The translations under genes and the position numbers were made by a program. Source: Rotaria sp. Silwood1 (taxonomy: Eukaryota > Rotifera > Eurotatoria > Philodinida > Philodinidae). From it: a stretch of 64,000 nt of DNA. Below the pieces are notes generated by a model that did no database searches, was not told the DNA's origin, and saw nothing but the letters and a program-made list of their open reading frames with translations. Location: positions 421,008-485,007 of the forward strand of contig CAJNOP010000096.1 of NCBI GenBank assembly GCA_905250075.1, in the 5' to 3' direction. The number at the start of each line of letters is the position of its first letter. Position 1 is the stretch's first letter. Positions 1-12,996 of the stretch are shown in pieces.

Positions 1-391
1 ATTGAAAATAAGTTTTTCGTATGAGAGAAAATTGATTTTTGCCTTTTTTTTCAGGTGCTACATTCATATCAATAGTATCAAGTGAACAGAGGTCATTGTA
101 ACGAAAACAGAGAGTAGTTTTGTTTTGGTCACTTCGAAGTAAACGAACTAAACGATCTTCTAAATTGGTTATGTTGTCAAGATTTGGTGTCGGTAGTTCT
201 AAAACAAGACAAGAAACTCGTTGTATACTTTTTATGCATCATGCACGAACTATGATACCGCGATTAACATAATTGTCCAATAATTTCACATCGATTGTTT
301 TCCCCTGTTGAGCAAGTGCCATTAATGCTAAACACTTGTAAAAATCATTACGTGAACCTATTGCACTTGACTTAGTAACGCTACACCAAAT
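1..391 (-). CDS. Sorting nexin-8/Mvp1-like protein, partial
   Basis: Two minus-strand exons read through with matching phases: 391-259 and 198 to the window edge, so the C-terminal part is missing. The first exon encodes an EH-like helix ending in ALAQQGK and LLDNY. The second continues ELPTPNL and reaches PEKKG, which resembles the segment leading into the PX domain of SNX8. Family members bind phosphoinositides on endosomes through PX and BAR domains, and both domains would lie outside the window. The donor at 258 and the acceptor at 199 join in phase 1 and restore the ELP motif, which supports the model. Upstream exons were not resolved; a weak open stretch near 430-540 might be one. The assignment rests on short motifs recalled from the family. 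Confidence 0.55.
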
Positions 392-585
392 CTTAATAAA
401 ATAACAAGTAAAGTGTTCTATCACTCCTGAAAATATTCTAGCGTCTTTTCAATAAACTTGCTTGATTTAAAACGGTTTTCGTCAATGTGTTCGACTCAAA
501 CAAAGGTACAAATATAGTAAATGTTAACTTTTCCAGTCCATGTAAATTAATCATCTCGAATAGATCACGATAGATTGTTGGGATA

Positions 586-895
586 GAACCTGTATTATCC
601 GAGAAAAAAAGATATTACCAATTTATTCATTTTTTAAATTACCTCCACTTAAATCCATCAGAATTTTGGTTAATAATTTCACTTGCCAACTTTATTTTGA
701 GGTGAAAGACAACTAAAAATAACAAAATATTTATCTGAAACAGATAAAACTCAAAAACGTCAAAGCAAATGCTCCAACAGATGACACTGGTTTACAATTT
801 TAATAATGAATCTTTGAAATGAATTTTAGATATTTCTATAAAGTATTTCTGGGTATTGAAAACATGATTGTAATTGAAAAATGATATTTTTATAT
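586..895 (+). repeat. Dispersed direct repeat, copy 1
   Basis: This segment is matched by 3341-3640 in the same orientation. Both begin with a TGTATTAT-CGAGAAAAAAGAT block, keep the order of several blocks (for example AGATGACNCTGGTT), and end near an AATTGAAAAATG-like block. By eye identity is around 70% with small indels. It looks like an old non-coding mobile element or an ancient local duplication. Confidence 0.55.
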
Positions 896-2437
896 ATGAT
901 ATATATCTGTCATGTCCATCAAACAAATTCCAATTGAATATATTATGAATATACCATTTTAATATGTTTTTTTCTGGATCAAAATGGAAAAGTCCATTTT
1001 AAAACTTATCTTTTTTTCTCAAAACATGGTTTTCACTCAGAGAAATTCAAAGAAACTGCACCCACCCGACTCAAGATACCACCAATAAATTTTTAGTTTT
1101 AAACGTCTAAATGAGAGTAAAGTTTTATCCAATCAGGTTTTTCACATCTAATATTTGAGTTGAGTAAAGCTAGATTTAGTGTCGTGAAATGGCATTATTT
1201 TTGTTTATTTTTAAAATCATTTATACCAAAATGATCATACAACATGAATGGTCAGACGAAAACCTCTCGAAACTTTAAATGGATTAGAAAGAAGCTGAAA
1301 ATTCAGTCTAGTTTGCCGCATCAGGTTGCAATTTTTAGCCTGAACCGACCATCCTAAGTGGAGAATCTGTTGCGAGAGGAGCGACAAGTCCAATTTCGAA
1401 TAATTTTCAAAAAGTTGTTTCTGCAAGATTCTAAAGCAATCGCTACTTAAAATATGAACGATAGAATAGAGAAACCTCTTTTGTATATTCAAACTCATAT
1501 TTCGAATAAATGACGATGAAAATAAAACTGCAATCAAATAAAGTTTTTAAAATACATATATACAAAATAAATCTAGTTTTTGACAATGAATCATTTTTAT
1601 GAGTGATCAGATAGACCTGATAGCACTGGCATTAAATTAATATTAGTCTGCACACAAATCTATATAGTTGAATTTTCCTTTTTTGTTCTTAAACAAAAAA
1701 GCAAGAAATGATTTTGTGATGTTCCTTCAAGTCTTTGATAGTTCTAAGTCATCCTTTTTTGTTTATCTCCATTGATTCATTCATTGGCAGCATACAAACA
1801 GAAGATTTCTCTTTCGTGTTCTCTTCAAAAAAGTCATAAAGTAAGAAAACTGATTTATATAGAAAAACTTGTGTATCTATGATAATTCAACAACAAAATG
1901 AGTATTATTTCAAATTTTCTTTTTATTTTTTAAAGTCATTCATGATTTATAGTTGATATTGATATACATATGAGATACGGAACAAAGACGAAAAAGAAAA
2001 ATATAACTTGTCAAAGATAACATTGCATTAGGTTTTATTTTTTAAATATGCATATTTTTATTTTTTTTTCTTATAAAATGGCAGTCAAGTAGTACCCCTA
2101 CTTGTAAGTCAGTGTCTCTATTATACATTTTACAATTACAACGATATGTTTTTTTTCATTGAAGATCAACCATGCATTTGAAATAGTTACGATGTTTTAA
2201 AGATGCAACACTTTAACTTGAGTTGGTTGAAGTGTTGGTGGGCTTGCCGACTTCAAATCAACAACATAGAACATCATCTTTAGCTTCCCTTTAACAGTTT
2301 TCCCCTTTTTGTGTGTATTATACAGTGAGTATCAAAATTGATCAATAAGCACAGGCAAGTTTTGTCGTGAGTTCATATGATGATAATTGTATGAGCTATA
2401 ATAGTTCGATTTAATTCATATCGATTTAAAAAATGTG

Positions 2438-2570
2438 TTTTTTCGACTGTTACAAACTTGATCAACCATTTCTTTCTATGATTATCCTGAAAACTATATT
2501 GACTTAGAACTTTCTTTATCGCGTATAATTAGAAAGAAATGGTTGATCAGTTTTGTAACACTCGAAAATG
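2438..2570. repeat. Hairpin with about 40-bp inverted arms
   Basis: The left arm at 2438-2477 and the right arm at 2531-2570 are near-perfect reverse complements sharing the core AGAAAGAAATGGTTGATCA. The spacer is 53 bp. There is no coding content. It could be a decayed foldback element or simply a palindrome. Confidence 0.6.
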
Positions 2571-3340
2571 TTTATTATTGGGTTTATTATTACAAACTGG
2601 AATATCCATGTAAACAGAAATGGGAACGAACAATAACTTCAGTACAACTTTAAAAATCTTGCTGCTACCGCGCCAAGCGAATGATAGTACTTTCAAAAAA
2701 AACCGATATTGTTTTTAAAAAAAAACAGAAAAGACAAGAAAATCTTGTTGCCCGTCTAGCTACGGATTACAAAGGTGTGGATGTAGTCTAAAAGAAGATT
2801 CATATCTACAGATTTTGTGAAATGAATCGAATTTCATGCAGTGTATATTGTTTGATAGCATTTCTAGAAAAAACTATCCGAAAGCGACTCGTAATAAGGA
2901 ATAACTGATTGATTTCAATAACAAGATAACACACTACAATAGAAGTCATATGAATATAAGATTTATCTATCAATGTAGAAAGAAAAAAATCCATATTAAT
3001 CAGTTCAAAACATCATTTATGCATTTTGCTTATACAAATAAACGGTTTATTTATCTACACTTATTAGAATATTTATCCATTACGTCAAACATATAAGTCA
3101 ATAAAATATCAATAGCAATTATTTTATTAGATATTATTTAGTTTATTTGAAGTATATGAACTCATGTTTGATCAAAATAACGGGTGGTGTAAAAGTTCTT
3201 GGACAAATATCATTTCGTCTTACATTAGCTCGAATATATTTCGAAAAATCAACAACATTCATAAAGTATCAATGTTGAAAGCACTTTCTAGTTGAATATT
3301 AACAAATTTCATCTTTAAGTAACGAGTACGTCTTTGTATA

Positions 3341-3640
3341 GAAGCTGTATTATGCGAGAAAAAAGATCTTACTAATTTATTTATTTTATAAACTATCTCC
3401 GCTTAAACCCATCGCGATTTTTAAATCAAAACTTTGACTTGTCGACTTTCTTTTAAGATGAATGACAACTTAAAATACCAATATATTTATCTAAAAAAGA
3501 TAAACTATTCTGATAGATGACGCTGGTTGACAATTTTTAAAAGCAAATGTTTTTGAAATAAATTTTAAATATTTTAAGAAAATATTTCTATCTAATGAAA
3601 AGATTATTCTAATTCAAAAATGTTTTTTTAATGATATAAA
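3341..3640 (+). repeat. Dispersed direct repeat, copy 2
   Basis: This is the second copy of the repeat at 586-895, same orientation. It ends about 140 bp before the CENPJ start codon, so it may lie in or beside that promoter. Confidence 0.55.
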
Positions 3641-3783
3641 TTATCATAAAAATGAAGTCCTGATAGCTACAGCAACGAACTCAATCGAACGATGGCTGAA
3701 TTCTTTAAAGCTTTGTTTACTTTTTCTTTTTTATCTTGTGGTTTTCAAATTAAAACGATTACAAATCAATTTCATAATATGTA

Positions 3784-6700
3784 ATGGCATCTGATAGTGA
3801 ACTTGATCGAAATGCTATTTTTGAAAAGTAATATTATTTAATGTCTTAGATAATGATTTACTTTAGTTGATTGTATTTATTTAATTAGATTTGCCTCGAT
3901 AAAACGAATGCATGATGAAGTTGGTAAAAAACAAACGGAAGATTATCAAAAACGTTTACAAAAATTAAAAGAAGAAGAAGTGAGTTTTGTAGAACAAACT
4001 TTATTTTTTTAAATAAAAAAGTAAAATCTCATATATTTTTACTTTAACAAATCTATCTCGAGAAGCATATTTAAATAATAATCGATTTATTGAAAATAAA
4101 AAAAATTAAATATATATCTTCTATTTAGTCTAATTATATGTCTAAATTACTATCTCAACAAATTTCAACTCGATCTCAACAAGATGAATCTAATCGAGTA
4201 CAAAATTCGGCACGGTAAATTACAATTTAATTCTATATAATCACATATATATTCTTTAATAAACAGAACTCGTACTATTATTATTAATATTATAATGAAA
4301 AATAAAAATCCTATTAAATATCTATAAACATTATTTTCACAAGAATATTTTATTTCATTCATAAGAAAATATTTCAAATTTATTCGAAAATCTAAATTTA
4401 AATCTATTCCATAATAGATTATAATTCATAAGAAAAATTTTTATTTTTTTAGTCGTGATTTATTTTTAACATCAAAAAATAGTATTAATCCATCTGATCC
4501 ACCATTATCACAACAACATTATTCATCATATAAAGTAAATAAATATAATCAATAATAGTAATATATATTATTAATTTTAATTTAGTTAACAAATCGATCA
4601 TCATCTCATCATCAAGATTCATATGATAATGGAGATTATGAATGGAATATTGATGATGATTTTCAACCATTAAATATTACTGATAATGAAATACTTGATG
4701 AACGAATAACAAATCGTATAACAAATGATGATGAACCTGAAGATTCATATATAACTGCATATAATCAATTACTTCAAACTCATCATCATCAACATCAACA
4801 ACAACAACAAATAATAACTCAACAAGAACAAGAAAATATGTTATCAACTATATTTGAAGCATCTTGTGAAGATGCGACACCTATGACATCTCTAATTGAT
4901 GTACATCAACAACGTATACAAATATCTCCATCAATTCCAATATATGAAGATAATCATAGTTACGAAGAAGAAGAAAAAATTAACCATCCTAAAGCACCAT
5001 CATTTTCTTCTATTGATGAAATACCTGTTTCAACAATATTTACAAAAAATGAAAGTAAAATATTTGATCATATTTTCTTTTTTTCTTTCCTTTTATTCTT
5101 ATTCTTATTCGTATTCTAGATTTAAAATACAGTGAATATATCCTTGAAAAACTTCAAACAGAGGTAAATAGTCATTTATGATACTCAACTTTTTCTTTTT
5201 GTTCTTTTCCTTCATGATCATGATTTAAATGCACATAAAAGACAAACTAAATTTTCTTTTGTTGTTGTTGTAAAAAAAAGAAATGAATAGGAGTAGATTA
5301 CTTTAAGCGAAAAAAAAAGAAGCGAAATAGAAGAATCGACAAAAAAACACAAAAAATAACAATTTTATATTTCGATAACAAACAACAATGATAATGGATT
5401 TTAAGGAAAAAATTTTATGCATATGATAAGAAGTATGTTTATTTGTCATTGGTGGGTTTTTTCCTGGAAGAAAATAAATTGGAATATTCCATGTTAATGT
5501 TTTAGTTATATATTTTCTATTATTATATTATTTATATACTCAATCATAATTCTTAATATTACATTGAATTTATATTTTATAAGAATATTTTGATATTTGT
5601 TTACGATTACTTTTAAATATGACATCAACACTTGAAAGTATTTCTTTAATAAATAAATCAACTATTTGTAATACAACAGATATAAAAGGTTAGTTAATTA
5701 CTATATATAAAAATTATAATTCAATTCAATTCTATCAATAACTTTTTTTTATTTAGTTCAAAATTCATCATTCATTAATGATTCTTCTTCTTCATCAAAA
5801 TTAGCATATTCTTATTCAACTATTGAAGAAAATCTTGAATGTCCATTATGTCTTACTCGTTTTCATGATCCACGTGCATTACCATGTCAACATATATATT
5901 GTTGTTCATGTCTTAATATGATAATATCATCAAATAAATCATATATAAAAATTATATGTCCATTATGTCGTCAAAAATTTTCATATAAAAATTTAAATGA
6001 TATTCCTAAATCATATATTCATAATCAATTACTTGATTTAATACCAATAAATTATAATATAAAAGGAAATTGTATAAAATGTAAAATTAATACTTTATTA
6101 AATTTATGTTTATGTTGTGATTATTATTTATGTCAAATATGTATTGATAATGATCGTAAAAATTTATTAATAAATCTTAAGAAGATTTTTAATATTTGTT
6201 ATAATAATTGTGATCATCTAGAAAAAATAACATCAATAAAAATAAATGATTTATTATATAAAACAAATTTTATATTAACTAATTCTCAAAAAATTGATTT
6301 TAATGATATTTTATCAACATTTAAGAATTTAAATTTTATTTATCAACATATGAATAAATTACCAATAACAAGAAATAAACAAACATATGAAAATTCATTA
6401 GATATTAAAAATATAAGAATTGAATCAACAATTTGTTTAAATGAACAACAAGAATTAATCATTGAGGATGATGTTGATGATGATGATGATGATATTATTT
6501 ATATTAAAACAATACAATCAACATCTACATCAATGTTTGATGATAAATAGATATTATTGAAATAAAAAATAAAAACTTTTTCTTGTACAATAATATATAA
6601 ATCCCTATAATATCTAGTCTTTTATGTGCTATTTTTGTTTTGATTTTGAAAGAATATAAACAAGAATATATTTAGAAAAAATAAATAGATTATATTTTAT

Positions 6701-8301
6701 TTAGAAAGATGAAACATTTATTAATCAAAATCAAGGAACTAAAGAAAAACGACCATTTTTACGAAAACGTCAAGGTCTTGCACATTATCAAGCACCACCA
6801 AAACGTCGTCAAACATGTCCAAAAATAATTGATACGACAAATAATACAAAAACAGAGGTAGAAAATTATGATGTTGAATATTTCATTGAATTAAGAAACA
6901 TAATAGTCAATTGTCTCGTATTATAGGATTCGATAGTGACACGACAGAGATCGAAACTCAAATTTATAATATAAATGAGGACATAATTTAAAAGAAATGA
7001 TACTAACTGTCAATTAAATAAATTTTCAAAAAAAAAAGCGAGTATTGAAGAATTATTTAAGATCCGATACGAATAAATTTTTCTAGACTAGACAGTTGTG
7101 TCTCCGATAGATCATTTGGTAACGTTTCGCAAAAATCAAAATTACCGAATCAGTTTCTGATGAGTTACTAAAAGTTATCACAAATTTTAAGTTGAAATTC
7201 AAAAATGAGTTTTCTAGAAGAAAACACAATAATAACTTTAAAAATATCGTAAAAACCATTTTCTCTTTTTTTTTAGCCTATTAAACGACCAACAAGTGCT
7301 AGTAGTAATTCACGTTCTGCAACAATAAATCAACGAACACGTTCAAATTCATCATCAGCATCGATGGTATCAAACCGACAAACATCACGTTCATCATTAA
7401 AAAATAAACCAATTAAACAAATCAATAATATAAATTCAACAAAACAAATAACTTCTATATCTACTCAAAGTAATCTATTAGGTAAAGTTGATTTAGATGA
7501 TGAAGATGATTTATTAACAAAATATCAAACAAAACAAAATCCAATAGAATTAAATGATAATGATAATAATGATGATGATGAATTTACATCAGCAATGAAT
7601 AAATTTAATTCTAATATACAAACAATGATTGATTCAAAATGGAATGCATATAAAACATCATTTCATCATAATGAACAAGAACAAATTGATGATGATGATG
7701 ATGACTTATATTCAACTAATCGTCAACGTACATCAAGTCGTAGTAGTGCTATTCAATCAAAAATTTCATTAGTTCAACCAAAAAAAGTATAAAAATAATT
7801 TATTATTCAATTTTTTGATTGGTTATTTTCTTTTTTTTAGGATTTAGATGAATTTGAAAAACTTGAACAGTATGCCGAAGAACATCCATCTATGATCAGT
7901 ACAGCATCTTATGTTGATAAAGTAGTTTTTAATGTAAGAAACTCTTTTTTCTTTTTTTTTTCTACAAAACACGATCTAAAACGTGGCTTGATAATATCCA
8001 TAAACTCACTTTTTAATGAAGAACAGTGTTCCTAGAATAGATAGAATAAAATAATCTTCTTTTGATTATTAACAACAGAAATATTGAATTTTGTAGAATG
8101 ATCAACCGTCAAAAACAGTGGATATAGTTGTTAATCGTTTAATTCATTATCATAAAGAAGAAAATGATTCTAAACATGAAGAAATTAATAATTTATCAAC
8201 AAATACAAATCGTATTCGACAACGAAAAATTATACCATTTAAAAATAAAATTGATACTCGTATTGAACAAATACCAACAACAGTTACTGTAACAAGTGAT
8301 C

Positions 8302-8336
<35 letters not shown>

Positions 8337-11172
8337 GATCATAAATGGGATGATATTGAAGTAGCTAAAGTTATTCCTGTTGTTAATGATGATTATAATA
8401 GTGATAGTGGTATTAGTTCATTTAAAACTGATTTTTCTAAACAAACACATTATCAACAAAAGAAAGATTCAGCACGTTCATCAGATTTTGGTGATGATCA
8501 TTCATGGGCTGATCGTGTTAATGCTCCACCTCTTAATTCATTAATGCTTAATACATTTCCAGGTTTAAGACATACAGTACCAACATCAGCACCTGTTGTT
8601 CCTCCACCTCCTCCGCCTCCGCCGCCACCACCATCATCTGTATCTGAACATAATCAAGATTATAGTCGTTTAGTACGTGAAAAAGCTAAAGAATTAGAAA
8701 AACAAATTGAATTATTTGAAAAAGAAAATACAAAATTACAATCACTTTGTAATGAACGTAATTTAGCTATAAAAAAATTAAAACAAGATCGTGATGAATT
8801 TGAAAAAACTAAACAAAAAGAAATCGAAGAATTTAATCAAATGAAAGAAGATGAAATAAAAAAATTAAAACATGAAAAACGTTTATTTGAACAACATCGA
8901 CAACAATTACGTGATCATCCAGATAAACGTGAACGAGAAGAAATTGAAATATTAAAAAAACAAGTAAAAATAAAATAAAACGATCTTTATCAATTGTATA
9001 TTGATAGTTTGAAATTTTGGTTTTTGTATTCAATAGGTTTTAACTTTACAAGAAGATTTAAAACAACGTGAAATACGTTGGTCAACAACAGTTAATCGTC
9101 TAAAAGAACGTATTGAAACATTAGAATATGAAAATGCTGAATTAAAACAAGAAAAAGATATTATTGAACGTAAAAGACTTGATCTTATGCATCAACTACA
9201 AACAACTTCTAAACAACAATTACATGAAGATACATCATCATTATCAACAACAACAACAACAAGAAAATCACTTATTGAACTTCAACAAACTAAACAACGT
9301 CCAAAAAGTACTGGACCAACAACATCAAAAACTCAATCATTACCAAAAACAATGGTTGTAAGAAATTCTGAACCATCAATTAAATCAAAAGTAACAACAA
9401 ATGGACGACGAACACCAACAACAGTTGTTGGTGTTAATGGTATTAAAAATAATGTTGATACATCAAGAAAATTATCAACATTACCAACAACAAAACGTCC
9501 AACATCGATGAATGAATTAACAGAAACTATGGAATCAGTACCAATACCAACAATTATTGAACCACCAATTGTTATATCAGAACGAGCTGATTCAGGAAAT
9601 GGTGGAAGTGATGATGATAGTCATCGATATGATCGAAAAACTGATGAACATTTATCACCGTAAGTAGACAAGAAAAACAGATGTTAATCGTATTTTTCTT
9701 TTAAGTGAAGACTAAAAAACGAGTATCATATAGAATATTTTTCAAACTTTTACTTTATATGAAAAAGCAAGTGATTCAAGATTCATTAGATATTTTTCTA
9801 TTTCTACAACTTGATCAATTTTAATAAGCATATGTTTTCTTGTTACTGTTGACGCAACAATGAAACACAATGGTGATAGCAAACATCATAATTGTGGATA
9901 TATACATGAATACTTTTTCTACCACGATAATGTATATTTACCTTTGTTACAGATCATTTAGTTCTCCTTTATTGAATTACTTCGTCATATAGTTCTTCAT
10001 CATCTGTGGATGACTTTTCATGAAAAACAAATTCTCTAAGTAAAACAACATCCCTTTCAACTTCGGTGGCCTAATCGCAATGAGTTGCTCGATCGCAATC
10101 AAACAACTACTTTTCATTCCTATACTTTGATATACATTAGCATTTTGAAAGATCAAAATCTTGTATATATTTGCGGACACGATCCTACGAGTTTGCATTC
10201 GAGTCCATTCTTCAGATCGGACTGGACTCAGGACATTACTGTTGATATACTTTAAAATTCTTCATAGATTCAGATGATAATAAAAATAATTTTTTTTCTC
10301 TATGTAGATCATTATCATCTATTATTAATTCTGATTATCCAAAAACATTTATTGATAATGATGAATCAAATCATCCAACTACTCTCGATTATAAATCATT
10401 ATTAACAATGGCTACACGTACATCATCATCAGCCACAACACTTCTTCAACGACATCAAGAAACTTTATCATTACTTGATCAATCAACAACAAAACGACCA
10501 CTATTATCAACAATTAATCATGATTCAATTATTCCAAGATCTCATATTAATATACCATCATCAACAACAAAAAATATAACATTTAAAGAAAATATATCTA
10601 TACCAACGAATAATTCAATAATTGAAGAAATTCATCATAATGATGGACGTATTGAACGTATTAAATCTGATTTATCAAAACAAATTCTATTTCCAAATGG
10701 TTCAAAACAAGAAATCAGTTCAGATGGTAAACAAATACGTGTTCAGTTTTATAATGGTGATTATAAAGAAAAATTATCTGATGGTCGTTGTATATATAAA
10801 TATGCAAGTACAAATACAACTGAAACAGAATATCCAGATGGTACACATATATATGAATTTCCAAATGGACAAATTGAAAAACATTTACCTGATGGACGAC
10901 AAGAACATATATTACCTGATAAAACAAAAAATATTTATTTAACTGATGGTACAATTATATCAATTAAAACAAATGGAGAAAAATTTATTCAACATCCAAA
11001 TCAAACAAAAGAAGTTCATACAGATACATATAAAAGAAAATTATTTCCAAATGGTTCAATATTAACAGTATTTAATACTGGTGAACAAGAAGTACGTTAT
11101 GCTAATGGAAAAATAAAAATCAAAGATGCACAAGGCAATATTATTGTAGAAAAAAAAAACTCCAACAAATAA
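3784..11172 (+). CDS. CENPJ: Centromere protein J / CPAP / SAS-4, centriole assembly protein
   Basis: Twelve exons join without a stop: 3784-3827, 3889-3979, 4129-4214, 4453-4534, 4586-5054, 5120-5163, 6705-6857, 7277-7786, 7841-7933, 8097-8963, 9037-9659 and 10308-11172. They total 3927 nt (1308 aa), close to vertebrate CPAP. CPAP/SAS-4 links the centriole cartwheel to microtubules and controls centriole length. The FLRKRQGLA motif (about 290-298) matches the tubulin-binding PN2-3 region. An acidic run (GAT repeat near 8299-8335) and a proline run (about 693-704) precede a coiled coil (about 713-870) that includes LKQREIRWSTT, typical of CPAP. The C-terminus (about 1127-1303) is the TCP10_C/G-box domain of repeated PNG and DG strands, which binds STIL/Ana2. 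Intron 6 (5164-6704) contains a separate RING gene, and intron 11 is 648 bp. AATAAA-like signals follow at about 11180 and 11403. The identity is confident; the small N-terminal exons are less certain. Confidence 0.93.
5619..6550 (+). CDS. RING-type E3 ligase-like protein nested in CENPJ intron 6
   Basis: Two exons, 5619-5688 and 5757-6550, join in phase 1 to give 287 aa. The protein carries a C3HC4 RING finger: CPLC, then CQHIYCCSC, then CPLC. A second Cys-rich segment (CIKC...CLCCDYYLCQIC) resembles a degenerate B-box, as in TRIM-type ubiquitin ligases. The C-terminus is asparagine/lysine-rich and ends in an aspartate run. The role is presumably ubiquitin transfer; no substrate can be inferred. 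The gene has its own ATG, stop and a downstream AATAAA at about 6560. It lies wholly inside the CENPJ intron on the same strand. An alternative is that it is a mutually exclusive terminal part of the CENPJ transcript, but the CENPJ phase is preserved when it is skipped. Confidence 0.8.
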
Positions 11173-12386
11173 AATTAATAAATAAAAAGATCTCGCTCCT
11201 ATTTCTTTGTTTTTTTGTTCTTATTGATTGTTTCTCAGGTAGTGATGTATGTAAGCTTGTTAAAATCCGTCCAAGTCGTTTTCTTTTTTTTCTAGTTCTT
11301 GCCTTCTTTGTTTTTTTTTTACTCGGGTAATATTATGTCTTATTCGTTCTTAATATTCTTTTGTAACTGTTTTCATTTAATGATTGTATAAACAATCCTA
11401 GATTAATAAACTTGTAATATCAATGAATTTATGTCTAATATTTTTACGGTTTGTTTTTAAATACTTCCAATGCTGGTTTTCTATACAATGTTCAGTCATT
11501 CAGGTCTATTGTTAATAATGTTAAATAATTTTGATTGCTCTATGATGATAGTTACATAAACAAATGAGAGTTAGAGAAGAATCAATCACGAATAAATGGA
11601 AGGTTACAAGAAAACATAGATTTTTGATGTTTAAATCTATGTTGTAGCTGACATCAAAACTATTTGACATTTGAATTTAATGGAATAGAAGAGCTCTAAA
11701 AATAATATATATATATTTCAAATTAAAGTTTTATTTATTTTTATTAGATTGTATATAGTTATTTAGTATTATATGTTTCCTGTATACTACAGACTTTTCG
11801 GACTTGCTAAATTTCCCTCTACTCTATTAGAGTTAAAAATCTGTTCGTAGTTTCTAGTTCATTTTTTTCATCATCTAATATGTTAGGTCAAAAAAAAACA
11901 AAATATGCTACAAGATACAGAGTAAAAAGCTCTACAATTTACAAAGAATGAATCAGTTTTTTTTTTATGTAAACTCCCCCCCAGAATAGAAGGCCACCCC
12001 AGAATAGAAGGCCACCCCCATTAGAAGGCCACCCCTGAGTCATATTTGCAAAAGTCACATTAGAAGGCCATGGCTTTCTAATGAATTGTTTGGATATTAC
12101 ATAAATATTCTGTGCTAGTTTTATAAATATCTTAGCATTTTGAGAGATCATGTATGATCTCCACCGCACTCCTGTTTGGTTTTGCTATAAATTTAAAGAG
12201 GTATGTTCAATTTCCAAAAGCTGTCAAAACAAAACAAAGTTTAATATGCCTATTTGATCGCTTCAATTCTTTTGCTTTGGTACGATTACATATCTTTTGA
12301 ATATATATAAAAACTTTTTTGTTCTTTGAAGTATTTGTGGTGCCAGACATCGGATAGGTATACTAATATTTGTTGATTAAATATAA
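11173..12386. other. CENPJ 3' flank and intergenic DNA
   Basis: The first 250 bp likely contain the CENPJ 3' UTR. The rest is AT-rich without genes, except for the minisatellite at about 11978-12085. No protein motif was seen on either strand. Confidence 0.6.
11978..12085. repeat. GGCCACCCC minisatellite, left block
   Basis: Imperfect copies of the unit TAGAAGGCCACCCC occur about three times, followed by a diverged copy that forms a palindrome (TAGAAGGCCATGGCTTTCTA). It is strikingly GC-rich compared with the surroundings. The same unit resumes at 12864 and runs into the assembly gap. Confidence 0.8.
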
Positions 12387-12756
12387 TACCTATGTAGCCG
12401 ATAATGGATGAATAATGGAAAATGATCCATTATTTTCCATTATTTGAAGAAAAACATGAATTAATGCATTATAATTAATTATTTTTTGACTTTTCAATGC
12501 ATTTCAATGCATTATTTCTAATAATGCTGAAAATGAAGGATAATGCCTAAATTTTCAATGCATTGTAATGCATTATTATAAAAAAAAATGCATTATGATG
12601 CGTTGATAAATCAATGTATTGCAATGGATTAATTAAAAATAATGCATTATAATGCATGAAATAGGTTGCATTATCATGTAATTGCATCCATTGCATTTCT
12701 ATTGTAAAATAATGCATTGCAATGCCCATTATTTCATAAAATCGGCTACATGGGTA
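12387..12756. mobile_element. 370-bp MITE with ATGCATT-rich interior
   Basis: The terminal inverted repeats are TACCTATGTAGCCGAT (12387-12402) and ATCGGCTACATGGGTA (12741-12756), with a single mismatch. The whole interior is made of short palindromes such as AATGCATTATAATGCAT and a CCATTATTTTCCATTAT block. There is no open frame with a domain. This is the layout of a non-autonomous DNA transposon; the superfamily is unknown. Confidence 0.75.
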
Positions 12757-12863
12757 GCATTAGCTCAAAAAGTCTAAACAAATTTCAATTTTCAGTTGTC
12801 GAGCTAGAAAAACAGAATCAGCAACTAACAAAAAAAAATTGTAATTTTTTACCATAAAAGTCC

Positions 12864-12896
12864 TATTAGAAGGCCACCCCTAATAGAAGGCCACCC
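12864..12896. repeat. GGCCACCCC minisatellite, right block
   Basis: Two more copies of the unit TAGAAGGCCACCCC directly abut the N run. The array probably continues through the gap. Confidence 0.75.
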
Positions 12897-12996
12897 NNNN
12901 NNNNNNNNNNNNNNNNNNNNNNNNNNNNNNNNNNNNNNNNNNNNNNNNNNNNNNNNNNNNNNNNNNNNNNNNNNNNNNNNNNNNNNNNNNNNNNNN
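12897..12996. other. Assembly gap (100 N)
   Basis: Exactly 100 N, the usual placeholder for a gap of unknown length. A minisatellite enters it from the left, so array collapse is the likely cause. Confidence 0.98.

Larger units (their letters stand above)
392..3783. other. Intergenic DNA with dispersed repeats
   Basis: This AT-rich stretch separates the divergent nexin-like and CENPJ genes. It holds two copies of a diverged direct repeat and a hairpin, listed separately. A 100-codon minus-strand frame at 1235-1537 has no recognisable domain or splice context. I see no other gene. Confidence 0.6.

Noticed and set aside
1235-1537. 100-codon minus-strand frame in the left intergenic region
   Set aside because: No domain, no splice context, composition like the surrounding AT-rich DNA.
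9977-10198. 73-codon minus-strand frame inside CENPJ intron 11
   Set aside because: No domain or neighbouring exon; the intron is simply long enough to hold a chance frame.
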